Part shown: piece after piece, positions 24,457 to 33,812 of the stretch | Layout: each line of letters begins with the position of its first letter | Position numbering within the stretch: position 1 is the first letter of the stretch | From: a bacterium | Lineage (GTDB): Bacteria > Chloroflexota > Dormibacteria > UBA8260 > Bog-877 | Assembly (NCBI GenBank): GCA_021802115.1 | Contig: JAKABA010000004.1 | Span: 1 to 64,000 of the forward strand | Reading direction: 5' to 3' | Length of the DNA: 64,000 nucleotides | Notes under the pieces: model-generated | Told to the model about the DNA's origin: nothing | The model's database searches: none | Seen by the model: the letters and a program-made list of their open reading frames with translations, nothing else | Translations under genes and position numbers: made by a program

Positions 24457-24813
24457 TCAGAACTCCAGACCGGCCTCGCGGGCCGCGTCAGCTAGGGCTT
24501 GGATTCGACCATGGTACAGATAGCCACCCCGGTCGAAGACGACCCGCTTGAGGCCAGCCGCTAGGGCCCGCTCCCCCACCACTCGTCCGACCACGGCCGC
24601 ACTCGCCCGGGTGGCTCCCGTCACTCCCAACTGGTCCTCAGCCGTGCTGGCCGCCACCAGTGTCCGGCCCTGACTGTCGTCGACCACCTGGGCATAGACG
24701 TGACGCAGGCTCCGATAAACACAAAGTCGGGGTCGCTCTGCGGTGCCCCGAACATGCTTGCGCACGCGCCGGTGGCGGTGCCGCCGGGCGGCTTCGCGGT
24801 CATCAATGCTCAT
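24457..24813 (-). CDS. rplR: 50S ribosomal protein L18
   Basis: 118 residues from the ATG at 24813, which lies one base after the rplF stop. An earlier in-frame start at 24837 would lie in rplF. The core [45 protein letters not shown] and the end [28 protein letters not shown] are diagnostic for L18, which binds 5S rRNA with L5. Confidence 0.96.
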   Translation of the reverse strand: MSIDDREAARRHRHRRVRKHVRGTAERPRLCVYRSLRHVYAQVVDDSQGRTLVAASTAEDQLGVTGATRASAAVVGRVVGERALAAGLKRVVFDRGGYLYHGRIQALADAAREAGLEF

Positions 24814-24814
24814 C

Positions 24815-25363
24815 TCAGCCCTTGGCCCCCTTGCCACTCTTGCCGGCCTTACGTCGAACTATCTCGCCCCGGTAGCGCACTCCCTTGCCCTTGTACGGCT
24901 CGGGCGGGCGAGTGGACCTAATCCGGGCCGCAAGCTGTCCCACCGACTCTTTGTCGGTCCCGCTGACGGCGATCCGAGTGGGCTCCGGCACCTCCACTTT
25001 GATGCCTGCCGCCGGGGTCATTCGAATGGGGTGCGAGTACCCCAGAGACAGCTGCAGATCGGTGCCCTGGAGAGCGGCGCGATAGCCCACTCCTTGCAAC
25101 TCCAACTCCCGCCGGAACCCGGTGGTGACGCCGGTGACCATGTTGGCCACCAGGGTCCGACTGAGGCCGTGCAGTGAGCGGTTGGTGGAGGAGTCCGTAG
25201 GACGCTCCACCAAGATCTGGGCCTCCTCCTGGCGCACGCGAATGGGATAGGGCAAGGTACGACTCAACTCCCCCAGGGGTCCGGAGACGCGCACCGTCTG
25301 CCCCTCGATCACGATGGTGACCCCAGCGGGCACGGCAATCGGCGATCTGCCAATTCGTGACAT
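24815..25363 (-). CDS. rplF: 50S ribosomal protein L6
   Basis: 182 residues from the ATG at 25363 ([21 protein letters not shown]), the usual L6 head. An upstream in-frame reading through rpsH is not real. The two-fold L6 repeat and the closing signature [32 protein letters not shown] are present. L6 contacts the sarcin-ricin region near the factor-binding site. Confidence 0.97.
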   Translation of the reverse strand: MSRIGRSPIAVPAGVTIVIEGQTVRVSGPLGELSRTLPYPIRVRQEEAQILVERPTDSSTNRSLHGLSRTLVANMVTGVTTGFRRELELQGVGYRAALQGTDLQLSLGYSHPIRMTPAAGIKVEVPEPTRIAVSGTDKESVGQLAARIRSTRPPEPYKGKGVRYRGEIVRRKAGKSGKGAKG

Positions 25364-25370
25364 CAGCTGC

Positions 25371-25766
25371 CTACCAAACCTCGGCGATGACTTCACCGCC
25401 GACACCCTGCTGGCGCGCCTGACGGCCCGACATAATGCCCCTTGGCGTCGAGACGATGGCAATGCCCAATCCGCCCAGGACCCGCGGAATGACTCGGCTG
25501 CCACGGTAGACCCGCAGCCCCGGCCGGCTCACCCGCCGAAGCCCGTTGAGGGCCTTACCCTGCTTGGTGGCTCGCTTGAGTTCCAGCCACAGCTGCAGCT
25601 GGGGGGCCTCGCCTACGATGCCGAAGCCAGCGATATAGCCCTCCTCCTGGAGGACCCGCGCGATCTCTGCCTTGAGCTTGCTGGCCGGCATCTCCACCCG
25701 CTCGTGGCCGGCCAGATTGGCGTTGCGCACCCGCGTCAGCATGTCCGCAATCGGATCGCTCAGCAT
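25371..25766 (-). CDS. rpsH: 30S ribosomal protein S8
   Basis: 131 residues from the ATG at 25766: MLSDPIADMLTRVRNANLAGHERVEMPASKLKAEIARVLQEEGYI is the S8 head. The C-terminal RPGLRVYRGSRVIPRVLGGLGIAIVSTPRGIMSGRQAR is the 16S-binding domain, which in enteric bacteria also binds spc mRNA for feedback control. It starts 7 bases after rpsN. Confidence 0.97.
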   Translation of the reverse strand: MLSDPIADMLTRVRNANLAGHERVEMPASKLKAEIARVLQEEGYIAGFGIVGEAPQLQLWLELKRATKQGKALNGLRRVSRPGLRVYRGSRVIPRVLGGLGIAIVSTPRGIMSGRQARQQGVGGEVIAEVW

Positions 25767-25773
25767 CTCGCTC

Positions 25774-25959
25774 CTACCAACTCGACTTCCGCACCCCAGG
25801 GATCTCCCCCTGGGAAGCATGGATTCTAAAGCAGATCCGGCAAAGCCCGAACTTGCGCATATAGCCGCGGGGCCGGCCGCACAGGTTGCAGCGGCTACGC
25901 GCCTGTACCGGGAACCTCGGAGCGCGCCGACTGGCCATAATCTTCGACTTCTTGGCCAC
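25774..25959 (-). CDS. rpsN: 30S ribosomal protein S14, type Z (zinc form)
   Basis: 61 residues. The short zinc-binding S14 shows two CxxC pairs in [23 protein letters not shown] and ends [15 protein letters not shown], as in Gram-positive and Chloroflexota ribosomes. The first residues [23 protein letters not shown] are typical. It lies between rplE and rpsH. Confidence 0.97.
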   Translation of the reverse strand: MAKKSKIMASRRAPRFPVQARSRCNLCGRPRGYMRKFGLCRICFRIHASQGEIPGVRKSSW

Positions 25960-25970
25960 TGCCAGCCCTC

Positions 25971-26522
25971 CTAGCGCCGGAACGGCATGCCCAAGGCAGC
26001 CAGCAAACTGCGGCCCTCGGCATCCGTCTCAGCGGTGGTCACAATGGTTATCTCGAGCCCGCGCAGCTTGTCGATCTTGTCATAGTCGATCTCCGGGAAG
26101 ACCAACTGCTCGCGGAGCCCGAGAGTCAGGTTGCCGTGGCCGTCGAAATGGGCGGCGATGCCACGAAAGTCTCGGATCCGGGGCAGAGCCACGCTGATCA
26201 GTCGGTCCAGAAACTCCAGCATCCGCTGTCCGCGCAGGGTTACCTTGAGTCCCACCGGCATGCCTTCCCGAAGCTTGAAGGCGGCCACTGACTTCTTGGC
26301 CTTGCGGACCGTGGGTTGCTGGCCGGTGATGAGCCGAAGATCAATCGTGGCAGCGTCGAGGGCCTTCCCGTTCTGCGATGCCTCGCCAACCCCCACATTG
26401 ACCACGATCTTCTCCAGCCGCGGCACCTGCATTACGTTGAGGTAACCGAACTCGGTGATCAGAGCGGGCACAACGGTGTCGCGATAGAGCTCCAAAAAGC
26501 GCGGGGCTGGGATCACGGTCAT
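25971..26522 (-). CDS. rplE: 50S ribosomal protein L5
   Basis: 183 residues. [65 protein letters not shown] is the diagnostic L5 core; it ends [20 protein letters not shown]5 binds 5S rRNA and makes a head bridge to S13. Its start overlaps the rplX stop by four bases (ATGA). Confidence 0.97.
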   Translation of the reverse strand: MTVIPAPRFLELYRDTVVPALITEFGYLNVMQVPRLEKIVVNVGVGEASQNGKALDAATIDLRLITGQQPTVRKAKKSVAAFKLREGMPVGLKVTLRGQRMLEFLDRLISVALPRIRDFRGIAAHFDGHGNLTLGLREQLVFPEIDYDKIDKLRGLEITIVTTAETDAEGRSLLAALGMPFRR

Positions 26523-26899
26523 GCCCTCGGAGCCCGCAGATAGGCCTCCCCACAGCGCTTGCAGAAGGGCACGTAATGGTCACCTTCCAGACGCCGACCC
26601 AGGCGAGTTGGCTGGTCGCAGCGGCTGCAGACCAGCTGCACGTTGCTGTAGCTGAACGGCGCCGGAAAGTCGATGATTCCGCCCTGGAGCGCGGTGGTGC
26701 CACCGCGCTGCTCACCGGAGCGCTGATGGCGCTTGCGAATGTTGATCCCAGCCACCACGATCCGGCGCTGCGCCGAAAAGGTGCGCTGGACAACCCCGCG
26801 CTTGCCGCGCTCCGCTCCCGAGATCACGACCACGGTGTCGCCCGATCTGATGTCGAGTGAGCGCACATGCGGCCGCCCCTGAGCTTGCTGACGTCCCAT
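26519..26899 (-). CDS. rplX: 50S ribosomal protein L24
   Basis: 126 residues. The KOW domain [28 protein letters not shown] is followed by INIRKRHQR and a C-terminal zinc-ribbon-like part with two CxxC pairs ([12 protein letters not shown]...FCKRCG). L24 starts 50S assembly. A 13-residue head rich in Gln and Arg ([13 protein letters not shown]) is slightly longer than common. Confidence 0.95.
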   Translation of the reverse strand: MGRQQAQGRPHVRSLDIRSGDTVVVISGAERGKRGVVQRTFSAQRRIVVAGINIRKRHQRSGEQRGGTTALQGGIIDFPAPFSYSNVQLVCSRCDQPTRLGRRLEGDHYVPFCKRCGEAYLRAPRA

Positions 26900-26901
26900 G
26901 G

Positions 26902-27270
26902 CTAGAGCACCTCCGGAGCCAGCGAGACGATCTTCATGAAGTTGCGCTCCCGAAGCTCCCGAGCCACCGGGCCAAAGATGCGAGTACCCCGAGGATTGTT
27001 CTGAGGATTGATCAGCACCGCGGCGTTGTCGTCAAAACGGATCCGAGTCCCGTCCGGCCGGCGACACTCCTTGGCGGTCCGGACCACCACCGCCTTGACC
27101 ACATCTCCCTTTTTGACACCAGAGTTGGGTTGGGCCACCTTGACCGCCCCAACGATGATGTCCCCGAGGGAGGCATAGCGACGATAGGAACCACCTAGCA
27201 CCCGAATGCAGAGGATCTCCCTCGCGCCGCTGTTGTCCGCCACCTTCAGAACCGTCTCCTGTTGAATCAC
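26902..27270 (-). CDS. rplN: 50S ribosomal protein L14
   Basis: 122 residues, the standard length. The head [33 protein letters not shown], the [30 protein letters not shown] stretch and the tail [28 protein letters not shown] are all diagnostic. L14 makes an intersubunit bridge and binds RsfS. It lies between rpsQ and rplX, three bases from each. Confidence 0.97.
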   Translation of the reverse strand: MIQQETVLKVADNSGAREILCIRVLGGSYRRYASLGDIIVGAVKVAQPNSGVKKGDVVKAVVVRTAKECRRPDGTRIRFDDNAAVLINPQNNPRGTRIFGPVARELRERNFMKIVSLAPEVL

Positions 27271-27273
27271 GAG

Positions 27274-27549
27274 CTACCTCGCCCTCTCGACAATCTCGAC
27301 CACGCGCCAGCGCTTGGTCCGGCTCAGCGGCTTGGTCTCCATGATCCTGACCCGGTCCCCCGAGCGGCACTGGTTGGTCTCGTCATGAGCCTGGAAGCGG
27401 CGCCGGCGACGCAGCACCTTACGGTACAGGTTGTGGGCCCGGAGGTCCTCCACCTGGACCACCACGGTCTTGTCCATCTTGTCGCTCACGACCAGTCCGA
27501 CGCGCACTTTCCGGCGCGGCCGCGCTTCCGTCACGACGACCTCAGACAT
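27274..27549 (-). CDS. rpsQ: 30S ribosomal protein S17
   Basis: 91 residues. An OB-fold 16S-binding protein: [45 protein letters not shown] and [31 protein letters not shown] are the standard S17 segments. Its ATG shares a base with the rpmC stop. Confidence 0.97.
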   Translation of the reverse strand: MSEVVVTEARPRRKVRVGLVVSDKMDKTVVVQVEDLRAHNLYRKVLRRRRRFQAHDETNQCRSGDRVRIMETKPLSRTKRWRVVEIVERAR

Positions 27550-27773
27550 CAGCTCTCCTCCAACAGATCGGCCAACTGCCGACCTCGGAGAAGGGTTCGG
27601 ATCCGGGCGATACCCCGCCGGATTTCGCGGATCCGCCGGTGCTGCTCGAGCTGGCCGGTCGCCCGTTGCAGCCGCAGTTGAAGCAGCTCCTGACGTCGCT
27701 CCGAGAGGATCTGGTTGAGCCCAAAGTCATCGAGATCACGCAGCTGTTGCAGTTCATCACGATGCTTGCTCAC
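27549..27773 (-). CDS. rpmC: 50S ribosomal protein L29
   Basis: 74 residues, all helical, with [52 protein letters not shown], the L29 hairpin that lies at the tunnel exit near the SRP and trigger-factor site. It overlaps rplP by four bases and rpsQ by one. Confidence 0.95.
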   Translation of the reverse strand: MSKHRDELQQLRDLDDFGLNQILSERRQELLQLRLQRATGQLEQHRRIREIRRGIARIRTLLRGRQLADLLEES

Positions 27774-28207
27774 GCCTCTACCTCCGCCGCGGAGGCGGGC
27801 TCCTCACGGGCCACAAACCTAGTCTTCACCGGCAGCTTGTGAGCAGCCAGGCGCATTGCCTCGCGGGCAGTCTCCAATCCAACTCCATCCATTTCGAAAA
27901 GTATCCGCCCCGGCAAGATCACCGCCACCCAGCCCTCGGGATTTCCCTTGCCGGACCCCATTCGGGTCTCAGCGGGCTTCTTGGTGACCGGCTTGTCCGG
28001 GAAGATGCGAATCCAGATCTTACCGCCTCGACGGACGTGGCGCGTCATGGCCCGGCGGGCCGCCTCAATTTGGCGGTTCGTCATCCAACAGGGCTCAAGG
28101 GCCTGTAGGCCGTAGGGACCGAAGGCGAGCGACGACCCGCGATAGGCGGCCCCGGTCATCCGGCCGCGGTGCACCTTGCGGTGATGTGGGCGACGTGGGA
28201 TCAGCAC
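27770..28207 (-). CDS. rplP: 50S ribosomal protein L16
   Basis: 145 residues from the GTG at 28207: (M)[38 protein letters not shown] is the standard L16 start, whereas the frame extending to 28330 runs into rps[50 protein letters not shown] is diagnostic. L16 organises the A-site finger region. The tail [11 protein letters not shown] is a short acidic addition. Confidence 0.96.
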   Translation of the reverse strand: MLIPRRPHHRKVHRGRMTGAAYRGSSLAFGPYGLQALEPCWMTNRQIEAARRAMTRHVRRGGKIWIRIFPDKPVTKKPAETRMGSGKGNPEGWVAVILPGRILFEMDGVGLETAREAMRLAAHKLPVKTRFVAREEPASAAEVEA

Positions 28208-28208
28208 C

Positions 28209-29123
28209 TCAGTCCTCCGCCTTCTTGGGAGCTGCCTTCCGAGCCGCCCTGGGCTTGGCGTCACCAGTGGCCACGCTCGGCTTGGCGGCCCGCTTCCGGG
28301 GGGCCGGCTTTGCCGCGACCGCTGCCCCAACCGCAGGCGCGACCTCCGCGACCGCGGTGGCCAGCGCCGGCTGGACCTCTGGCGCAGGCGCTTGCTCGAC
28401 CGGGATCACGCCCGCCTCGGCAACCACCGGGGTGGCCGGAACGGCCTCGGTAGCCAGCGGCGCCACCTCGACCACCGGGGGCGGCACGGCCTGGGGTGCT
28501 GCGAACTCGCCCTTGTAGATCCAGACGGTCACCCCGATCTGACCAAAGGTGGTCTTGGCCTCGGTCTGACCGTAATCGATGTCCGCGCGCAGCGTGTGCA
28601 GGGGAACTCGACCATCACGATCCCACTCCCGCCGGCTCATGTCGCCGCCTCCCAGCCGACCGGAGACCTGGATCCGCACCCCTTTGGCGCCGGCCCTCAT
28701 CGCCCGCATCACCGACTGCTTCACCGCGCGCCGGAAGGCGATGCGCTTTTCGAGTTGATTGGCGACGTTCTCGGCCAGAAGGTGGGCATCGAGCTCGGGA
28801 GTCTTGATCTCTTGGATGGTGACCCGCACCTTCTTCCCCGAGATCCGCTCCAGATTGTCACGAAGGGCATCCACGGAGGCCCCACTCCGGCCGATCACAA
28901 TGCCTGGCTTGGCGGTATGAATGATCACGGTCAGCTGGTTGGCCGAGCGCTCGGTCTCGATCCGAGCCACGCTGGCGTTACGCAGGCGGCTCATGATCAA
29001 GGCGCGCATGGCAAGGTCTTCCTGGAGCAGCTTGGTGTACTCCGGACCGCTCGCGTACCAACGGGCCTCCCAGTTGCGGTAGATGCCCAGCCGAAACCCG
29101 TTGGGGTGGACCTTGTGTCCCAT
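28209..29123 (-). CDS. rpsC: 30S ribosomal protein S3 with long Ala/Pro tail
   Basis: 304 residues. The first 210 are ordinary S3: [24 protein letters not shown], the KH domain with [42 protein letters not shown], and [43 protein letters not shown]. From about residue 213 a low-complexity tail of roughly 90 Ala, Pro, Val and later Lys/Arg residues follows ([20 protein letters not shown] ... [29 protein letters not shown]). Such S3 tails occur in some phyla. S3 forms the mRNA entry with S4 and S5. Confidence 0.96.
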   Translation of the reverse strand: MGHKVHPNGFRLGIYRNWEARWYASGPEYTKLLQEDLAMRALIMSRLRNASVARIETERSANQLTVIIHTAKPGIVIGRSGASVDALRDNLERISGKKVRVTIQEIKTPELDAHLLAENVANQLEKRIAFRRAVKQSVMRAMRAGAKGVRIQVSGRLGGGDMSRREWDRDGRVPLHTLRADIDYGQTEAKTTFGQIGVTVWIYKGEFAAPQAVPPPVVEVAPLATEAVPATPVVAEAGVIPVEQAPAPEVQPALATAVAEVAPAVGAAVAAKPAPRKRAAKPSVATGDAKPRAARKAAPKKAED

Positions 29124-29132
29124 GTCGCTTAC

Positions 29133-29555
29133 CTACTCCTCTTCATCATCAACGCTGGCGGCGGGGTCGGATGCCGCCACAGCCGGGCGGGGCGCGCGCG
29201 CCCGCTGGCGAGTGGGCCGATCCAGGTTGTCCTCGACCACAGCCCTCAGGTGGCAGGTGCGCTTGAAGATCGAGTACGACGACCCTCGCGCTCGGGGCCT
29301 GAACCTCTTGATGATAGGGCCTCCGTCCACATCCACGCGGAGCAGCTGCAGCCGGTCCCGGTCCAGGTTGAAGTTGTTCTCTGCATTGGCGGCCGCCGAG
29401 CGCACGACCTTGCCCACATCGTCAGCTGCGGCCTGGGTCATGAACGACAGCACCGAGAGCGCCTCGGTAACCGGCATTCCCTGAACGACCTCCGCCACCA
29501 GTCTGGCCTTACGAGGGGGCACGCGCACCCACTTAGCCGTCGCCTGAACCTGCAT
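29133..29555 (-). CDS. rplV: 50S ribosomal protein L22
   Basis: 140 residues. MQVQATAKWVRVPPRKARLVAEVVQGMPVTEALSVLSF and the loop to RVDVDGGPIIKRFRPRARGSSYSIFKRTCHLRAVVED are the L22 signature; the long hairpin lines the nascent-chain tunnel. The final 25 residues (TRQRARAPRPAVAASDPAASVDDEEE) are an acidic low-complexity tail. Confidence 0.95.
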   Translation of the reverse strand: MQVQATAKWVRVPPRKARLVAEVVQGMPVTEALSVLSFMTQAAADDVGKVVRSAAANAENNFNLDRDRLQLLRVDVDGGPIIKRFRPRARGSSYSIFKRTCHLRAVVEDNLDRPTRQRARAPRPAVAASDPAASVDDEEE

Positions 29556-29571
29556 TAACTGATCTCCAACG

Positions 29572-29856
29572 CTACTTCAGCGCACTGCTACGTTCGGTGT
29601 GGTGCCCATGGCCGCGGAACTTCCGGGTAGGCACGAACTCCCCGAGCTTGTGCCCAACCATCGCCTCGGTGACGAATACAGGCACGTGCTTGCGCCCATC
29701 GTGAACCGCAATCGTGTGGCTCAACATCTCGGGGAAGATGTCACTCCGGCGAGACCAGGTCCGGATTACCCGCTTCTCCTTGGCCTGGTTCATCTCCAGG
29801 ACCTTCTTGAGCAGCGGGGCATCACAAAACGGCCCCTTCTTGACAGATCTACTCAT
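29572..29856 (-). CDS. rpsS: 30S ribosomal protein S19
   Basis: 94 residues, the normal length. [83 protein letters not shown] covers nearly the whole protein and matches S19 throughout. It sits on the 30S head. Placed three bases after rplB. Confidence 0.97.
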   Translation of the reverse strand: MSRSVKKGPFCDAPLLKKVLEMNQAKEKRVIRTWSRRSDIFPEMLSHTIAVHDGRKHVPVFVTEAMVGHKLGEFVPTRKFRGHGHHTERSSALK

Positions 29857-29859
29857 GAG

Positions 29860-30684
29860 CTACTTACGTCTCCTGCGCACGATCATCCGGTCTGTGCTCT
29901 TGTTGTGGCGAGTCCGATGACCAAGCGCTGGCTTGCCCCAGGGTGTCTGGGGATGCCCCCCGGGACCGGAACGACCCTCACCCCCACCATGCGGGTGGTC
30001 GAACGGGTTCATCGTCGAGCCCCTGACTGTGGGTCGGAATCCACGCCACCGGTTCTTGCCAGCCTTGCCGATGTTCTCATTGAAGTGGTCAGAGTTGCCC
30101 ACCTGTCCGATCGTGGCTCGGCAACGAACATCGATCAGCCGCACCTCACCTGAGGGCATCCGCATCTGAGCGTAGCTACCCTCGCGCGCCACCAGCTGAG
30201 CGCCAACTCCCGCGCTGCGAACCAGCTGGCCGCCACGGCCCAACTGGACCTCGATGTTGTGGACAGTCGTTCCCAGCGGAATCCGACTGAGGGGAAGCGC
30301 GTTGCCCGGCCGGATTTCGGCCTTCTCCCCCGCCATGATCAGATCGTCGACCGCCAGACCCTCCGGCGCCAGGATGTAGCGCTTGTCACCGTCGCGGTAG
30401 TGGATCAGGGCGATTCGAGCGCTCCGGTTGGGGTCGTACTCCACCGCCGCCACCCGCCCCGGCACGTCGACCTTGTCACGCTTGAAGTCGATGATCCGGT
30501 AGATGCTCTTGTGGCCCCCGCCGCGATGACGCACGGTGATCTTGCCGGTGGCGTTGCGGCCGGCGTGCTTCTTGAGGGCAACGGTTAGCGAGCGCTCCGG
30601 ACGGCTCTTGGTGACCTCCTCGAAGGAGCTCACGCTCATAAAGCGGCGGCCAGGGGAGGTGGGGCGGTAGCGATGAACCGGCAT
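29860..30684 (-). CDS. rplB: 50S ribosomal protein L2
   Basis: 274 residues from the ATG at 30684 ([25 protein letters not shown]), one base after the rplW stop; the frame from 30720 is an overrun. Signature segments: [117 protein letters not shown]2 supports the peptidyl-transferase centre; the universally conserved His of DHPHGGG is present. Confidence 0.97.
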   Translation of the reverse strand: MPVHRYRPTSPGRRFMSVSSFEEVTKSRPERSLTVALKKHAGRNATGKITVRHRGGGHKSIYRIIDFKRDKVDVPGRVAAVEYDPNRSARIALIHYRDGDKRYILAPEGLAVDDLIMAGEKAEIRPGNALPLSRIPLGTTVHNIEVQLGRGGQLVRSAGVGAQLVAREGSYAQMRMPSGEVRLIDVRCRATIGQVGNSDHFNENIGKAGKNRWRGFRPTVRGSTMNPFDHPHGGGEGRSGPGGHPQTPWGKPALGHRTRHNKSTDRMIVRRRRK

Positions 30685-30685
30685 C

Positions 30686-30988
30686 TCAGACTCCCTCGAA
30701 CAGGTTGGCGATGGTCTCACCCTTCTGCAGGGTCACGATCGCCTTCTTCCAATCGCGGCTGCGGCCGACGACCCGACCGCCTCGGCGCATCCGGGTGCGG
30801 ACCTTGCCCTTCACCAGAATCACGTTGACACTGCGCGCCTTGACCTTGAAGGCCGACTCTACCGCCTGCTTGATCTCAATCTTGTTAGCGCTGGTGGCTA
30901 CCCTGAAGACGTAGCGCTGGCTCGCCATCCCGGCGTAGGACTTCTCGCTGATGACCGGTCGCAGCAAAATCTCCGACGGGTCCTTCAT
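30686..30988 (-). CDS. rplW: 50S ribosomal protein L23
   Basis: 100 residues. [56 protein letters not shown] is a clear L23, the docking protein for trigger factor and SRP at the tunnel exit. It overlaps rplD by four bases. Confidence 0.96.
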   Translation of the reverse strand: MKDPSEILLRPVISEKSYAGMASQRYVFRVATSANKIEIKQAVESAFKVKARSVNVILVKGKVRTRMRRGGRVVGRSRDWKKAIVTLQKGETIANLFEGV

Positions 30989-31608
30989 CCCAGGTGCTCC
31001 CTGACCCGCTCTAGGGCGGTTTCGGTAAAGATCATGGTGTCGGCGATCAGCACGTCGCGCACGCTCAGGTTGGAGGCCAGAACGACCTTAACCTGGGGAA
31101 TGTTCCGAGCCGACAGCTCCAGATTCTCCGAGTGCTCGGAGAGCACCAGCAGCACTCGCCTGCCCGCCCCCACCTGCTCAAGGAAGGTGGCCAGCTGGCG
31201 AGTCTTAGGCGCAGCGTAGTCGAAGTCCACGGTGACCTGAATCGTGCCCGCGGCGGCTTGAGCCGATAGGGCAGACCGCAACGCCAGCCGCCGCTGTTTG
31301 CGCGGCATTGCCAGCGCATGGCTACGAGGAGTGGGCCCGAAGACGGTCCCGCCGCCACGCCAGTGAGGAGCACGAATCGACCCCTGGCGAGCCCGACCCG
31401 TTCCCTTTTGCCGATACGGCTTGCGCCCGCCACCGCTCACCTCGCCTCGCGTCTTGGTGTCGTGGGTGCCCTGTCGAGCGCCCGCCAGCTGCCGAACGAC
31501 CGCCTGATGGAGGACTGGCATGTTCACGGCCCCGCCGAAGACTGCCTCGGGCAGCTCGATGGAGCCGGTCTCCGCCCCCTCTGCACCTCGCACCGAAGCC
31601 GTGGCCAT
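30985..31608 (-). CDS. rplD: 50S ribosomal protein L4
   Basis: 207 residues. [82 protein letters not shown] is the diagnostic L4 loop that reaches into the exit tunnel. In enterobacteria L4 also represses the S10 operon; no evidence for that here. Its start touches the rplC stop. Confidence 0.96.
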   Translation of the reverse strand: MATASVRGAEGAETGSIELPEAVFGGAVNMPVLHQAVVRQLAGARQGTHDTKTRGEVSGGGRKPYRQKGTGRARQGSIRAPHWRGGGTVFGPTPRSHALAMPRKQRRLALRSALSAQAAAGTIQVTVDFDYAAPKTRQLATFLEQVGAGRRVLLVLSEHSENLELSARNIPQVKVVLASNLSVRDVLIADTMIFTETALERVREHLG

Positions 31609-32249
31609 CAGTGCTGTCCCCTGACCTTGCGAACGCGGGAGCTGGAGTCGAACACAGTCAGCAACCCGCCTGTCGCCCCGGGCACGGCCCCCTTGACCAG
31701 CAGCAGGTTGCGTTGAGCATCGACCCGAAACACCTCTAGGCGTTTGACGGTAACCCGCTCGTCGCCCATGTGGCCGGCCATCTTCAGGCCCCGAAAGGTG
31801 CGCGCCGCATCGACAGACCCGACCGAACCTGGCTGGCGGATGTTGTGACTGCCGTGAGTCACAGGACCGCGGCCGAAGTTGTGCCGCTTATGCTGGCCCG
31901 CGAACCCCTTGCCCTTACTGACGCCGGTGATATCAACCCGCTGGCCCGCCTCGAAGGCCGCCACGGTGAGGACATCGCCGACCGTGACGTCACCAATGCC
32001 CTTGACTTCCCGGAGGTGACGCAACGGCTCCAGCCCGGCCACGTCAAAGTGTCCCTTGGCGGGCCGGTTGACGTTCTTACGCTGGGGCTGGAATCCGATC
32101 TGGACGGCGTCATATCCATCCAGCACCGCCGTCTTCACCTGGACCACGGGACACGGGCCGGCCTCGAGGACCGTGACTCCGAAGCAGCGGCCGTCGTCGG
32201 CGAAGACCTGAGCCATCCCCAGCTTGCGGGCGAGCAACGCGCGTCCCAT
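31608..32249 (-). CDS. rplC: 50S ribosomal protein L3
   Basis: 213 residues. ALLARKLGMAQVFADDGRCFGVTVLEAGPCPVVQVKT at the start, GVSKGKGFAGQHKRHNFGRGPVTHGSHNIRQPGSVG in the loop near the peptidyl-transferase centre, and the VTVKRLEVFRVDAQRNLLLVKGAVPGATGGLL end identify L3. The ATG overlaps the rpsJ stop by one base (TGATG). Confidence 0.96.
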   Translation of the reverse strand: MGRALLARKLGMAQVFADDGRCFGVTVLEAGPCPVVQVKTAVLDGYDAVQIGFQPQRKNVNRPAKGHFDVAGLEPLRHLREVKGIGDVTVGDVLTVAAFEAGQRVDITGVSKGKGFAGQHKRHNFGRGPVTHGSHNIRQPGSVGSVDAARTFRGLKMAGHMGDERVTVKRLEVFRVDAQRNLLLVKGAVPGATGGLLTVFDSSSRVRKVRGQH

Positions 32250-32554
32250 CAGAGTTTGATCTCGATGTTGACACCGCTTGGCAAGTTGAGGTGCATCAGG
32301 GCGTCCACAACCTTCGGGTTGGGGTCTAGAATGTCCACGATCCGCTTGTGGGTGCGCATCTCGAATTGCTCTCGCGAGTCCTTATCAATGAATGGACCCC
32401 GGATCACGGTGTACTTGTTGATCTCCGTCGGCAATGGCACCGGACCCACCACCTGGGACTGGTTGCGAGCGGCGGTCTCGACGATGCGAGCTGCTGCCTG
32501 GTCCAGGACCCGATGGTCGTAGGCCTTGAGCCGGATCCGAATTCGCTGTGCCAT
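32249..32554 (-). CDS. rpsJ: 30S ribosomal protein S10
   Basis: 101 residues, standard length. [101 protein letters not shown] is unmistakable S10 (also NusE in antitermination). It heads the S10 part and follows tuf after 24 bases. Confidence 0.97.
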   Translation of the reverse strand: MAQRIRIRLKAYDHRVLDQAAARIVETAARNQSQVVGPVPLPTEINKYTVIRGPFIDKDSREQFEMRTHKRIVDILDPNPKVVDALMHLNLPSGVNIEIKL

Positions 32555-32578
32555 TTCTCTCTACTTGTTTCCCAGCGC

Positions 32579-33763
32579 CTACTTGTCGATCTTGGTAACG
32601 ACGCCGGCACCCACCGTGCGCCCACCCTCACGGATGGCGAAGCGCATGCCTTCCTCGACCGCTACCGGCGTGATCAGCGATACCTTGAGCTCGACGTTGT
32701 CACCTGGCATCACTAGCTCCCGACCCTCGGGAAGGCTCACCTGACCGGTCACGTCCGTGGTCCGAATGTAGAACTGAGGTCGGTAGTTCCCGAAGAAAGC
32801 GGTGTGCCGGCCGCCCTCCTCCTTGGTCAGGACGTAGACCTGGGTCTCGAAATCGGTATGCGGCTTGATGCTGCCCGGCTTGGCCAGCACTTGGCCGCGC
32901 TCCACATCCTCGCGCTTGACGCCTCGGAGCAGGCAGCCACAGTTCATGCCTGCCTCACCCTGGTCCAGCAGCTTGTGGAACATCTCGATACCGGTCACCA
33001 CAGTCTTGGTGGTGTCCTTGATCCCCACGATCTCGACTTGCTCGTTGACCTTGACCACTCCACGGTCGATGCGTCCAGTCACCACTGTGCCCCGACCTTC
33101 GATTGAGAACACATCCTCGATTGGCATCAGGAAGGGCTGGTCAATGGGCCGCTCGGGGAGCGGGATGTAGGTGTCGACCACGTCCATCAACTGGCGGATC
33201 TGGTCCTCGGCGGCCTTGTCGCCCTCGAGCGCCTTGAGGGCGGACACGCGCACCACTGGAATGTCGTCGCCAGGGAAGTCGTACTTGCTGAGAAGCTCCC
33301 GGACCTCCAATTCCACCAGCTCGAGCAATTCCTCGTCATCGACCATGTCCACCTTGTTGAGGGCTACCACGATGTACGGGACACCCACCTGGCGCGCCAG
33401 GACAATGTGCTCGCGGGTCTGTGGCATGGGCCCGTCGGTGGCAGCCACCACCAGGATCGCCCCATCCATCTGGGCCGCTCCGGTGATCATGTTCTTGATG
33501 TAGTCGGCGTGCCCTGGGCAGTCCACATGGGCGTAGTGCCGGGTGTCCGTCTCGTACTCGACGTGGGAGACCGCGATGGTTATCCCGCGCGCCTTCTCCT
33601 CGGGCGCGTTGTCGATCGAATCGAAGGCTCGGAAATCAGCCAGGCCCTTCTCCGAGAGAACCTTGGTGATGGCCGCGGTCAGGGTCGTCTTGCCATGGTC
33701 GATATGACCAATGGTTCCCACGTTGAGGTGAGGCTTCGTGCTCGAGTACTTCTTCTTTCCCAT
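32579..33763 (-). CDS. tuf: elongation factor Tu
   Basis: 394 residues, full length. GTPase motifs: [19 protein letters not shown] (G1), a GITI switch [21 protein letters not shown] (G3), and LNKVDM (G4). Domain 2 and 3 marks include [35 protein letters not shown] and [26 protein letters not shown]. It delivers aminoacyl-tRNA to the A site. AGG lies 5 bases before the ATG. Confidence 0.98.
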   Translation of the reverse strand: MGKKKYSSTKPHLNVGTIGHIDHGKTTLTAAITKVLSEKGLADFRAFDSIDNAPEEKARGITIAVSHVEYETDTRHYAHVDCPGHADYIKNMITGAAQMDGAILVVAATDGPMPQTREHIVLARQVGVPYIVVALNKVDMVDDEELLELVELEVRELLSKYDFPGDDIPVVRVSALKALEGDKAAEDQIRQLMDVVDTYIPLPERPIDQPFLMPIEDVFSIEGRGTVVTGRIDRGVVKVNEQVEIVGIKDTTKTVVTGIEMFHKLLDQGEAGMNCGCLLRGVKREDVERGQVLAKPGSIKPHTDFETQVYVLTKEEGGRHTAFFGNYRPQFYIRTTDVTGQVSLPEGRELVMPGDNVELKVSLITPVAVEEGMRFAIREGGRTVGAGVVTKIDK

Positions 33764-33812
33764 CTTTACCTGCCCTTCGTCTGTGGCGATCTGCTCTGGC
33801 TTGGACTGCTGT

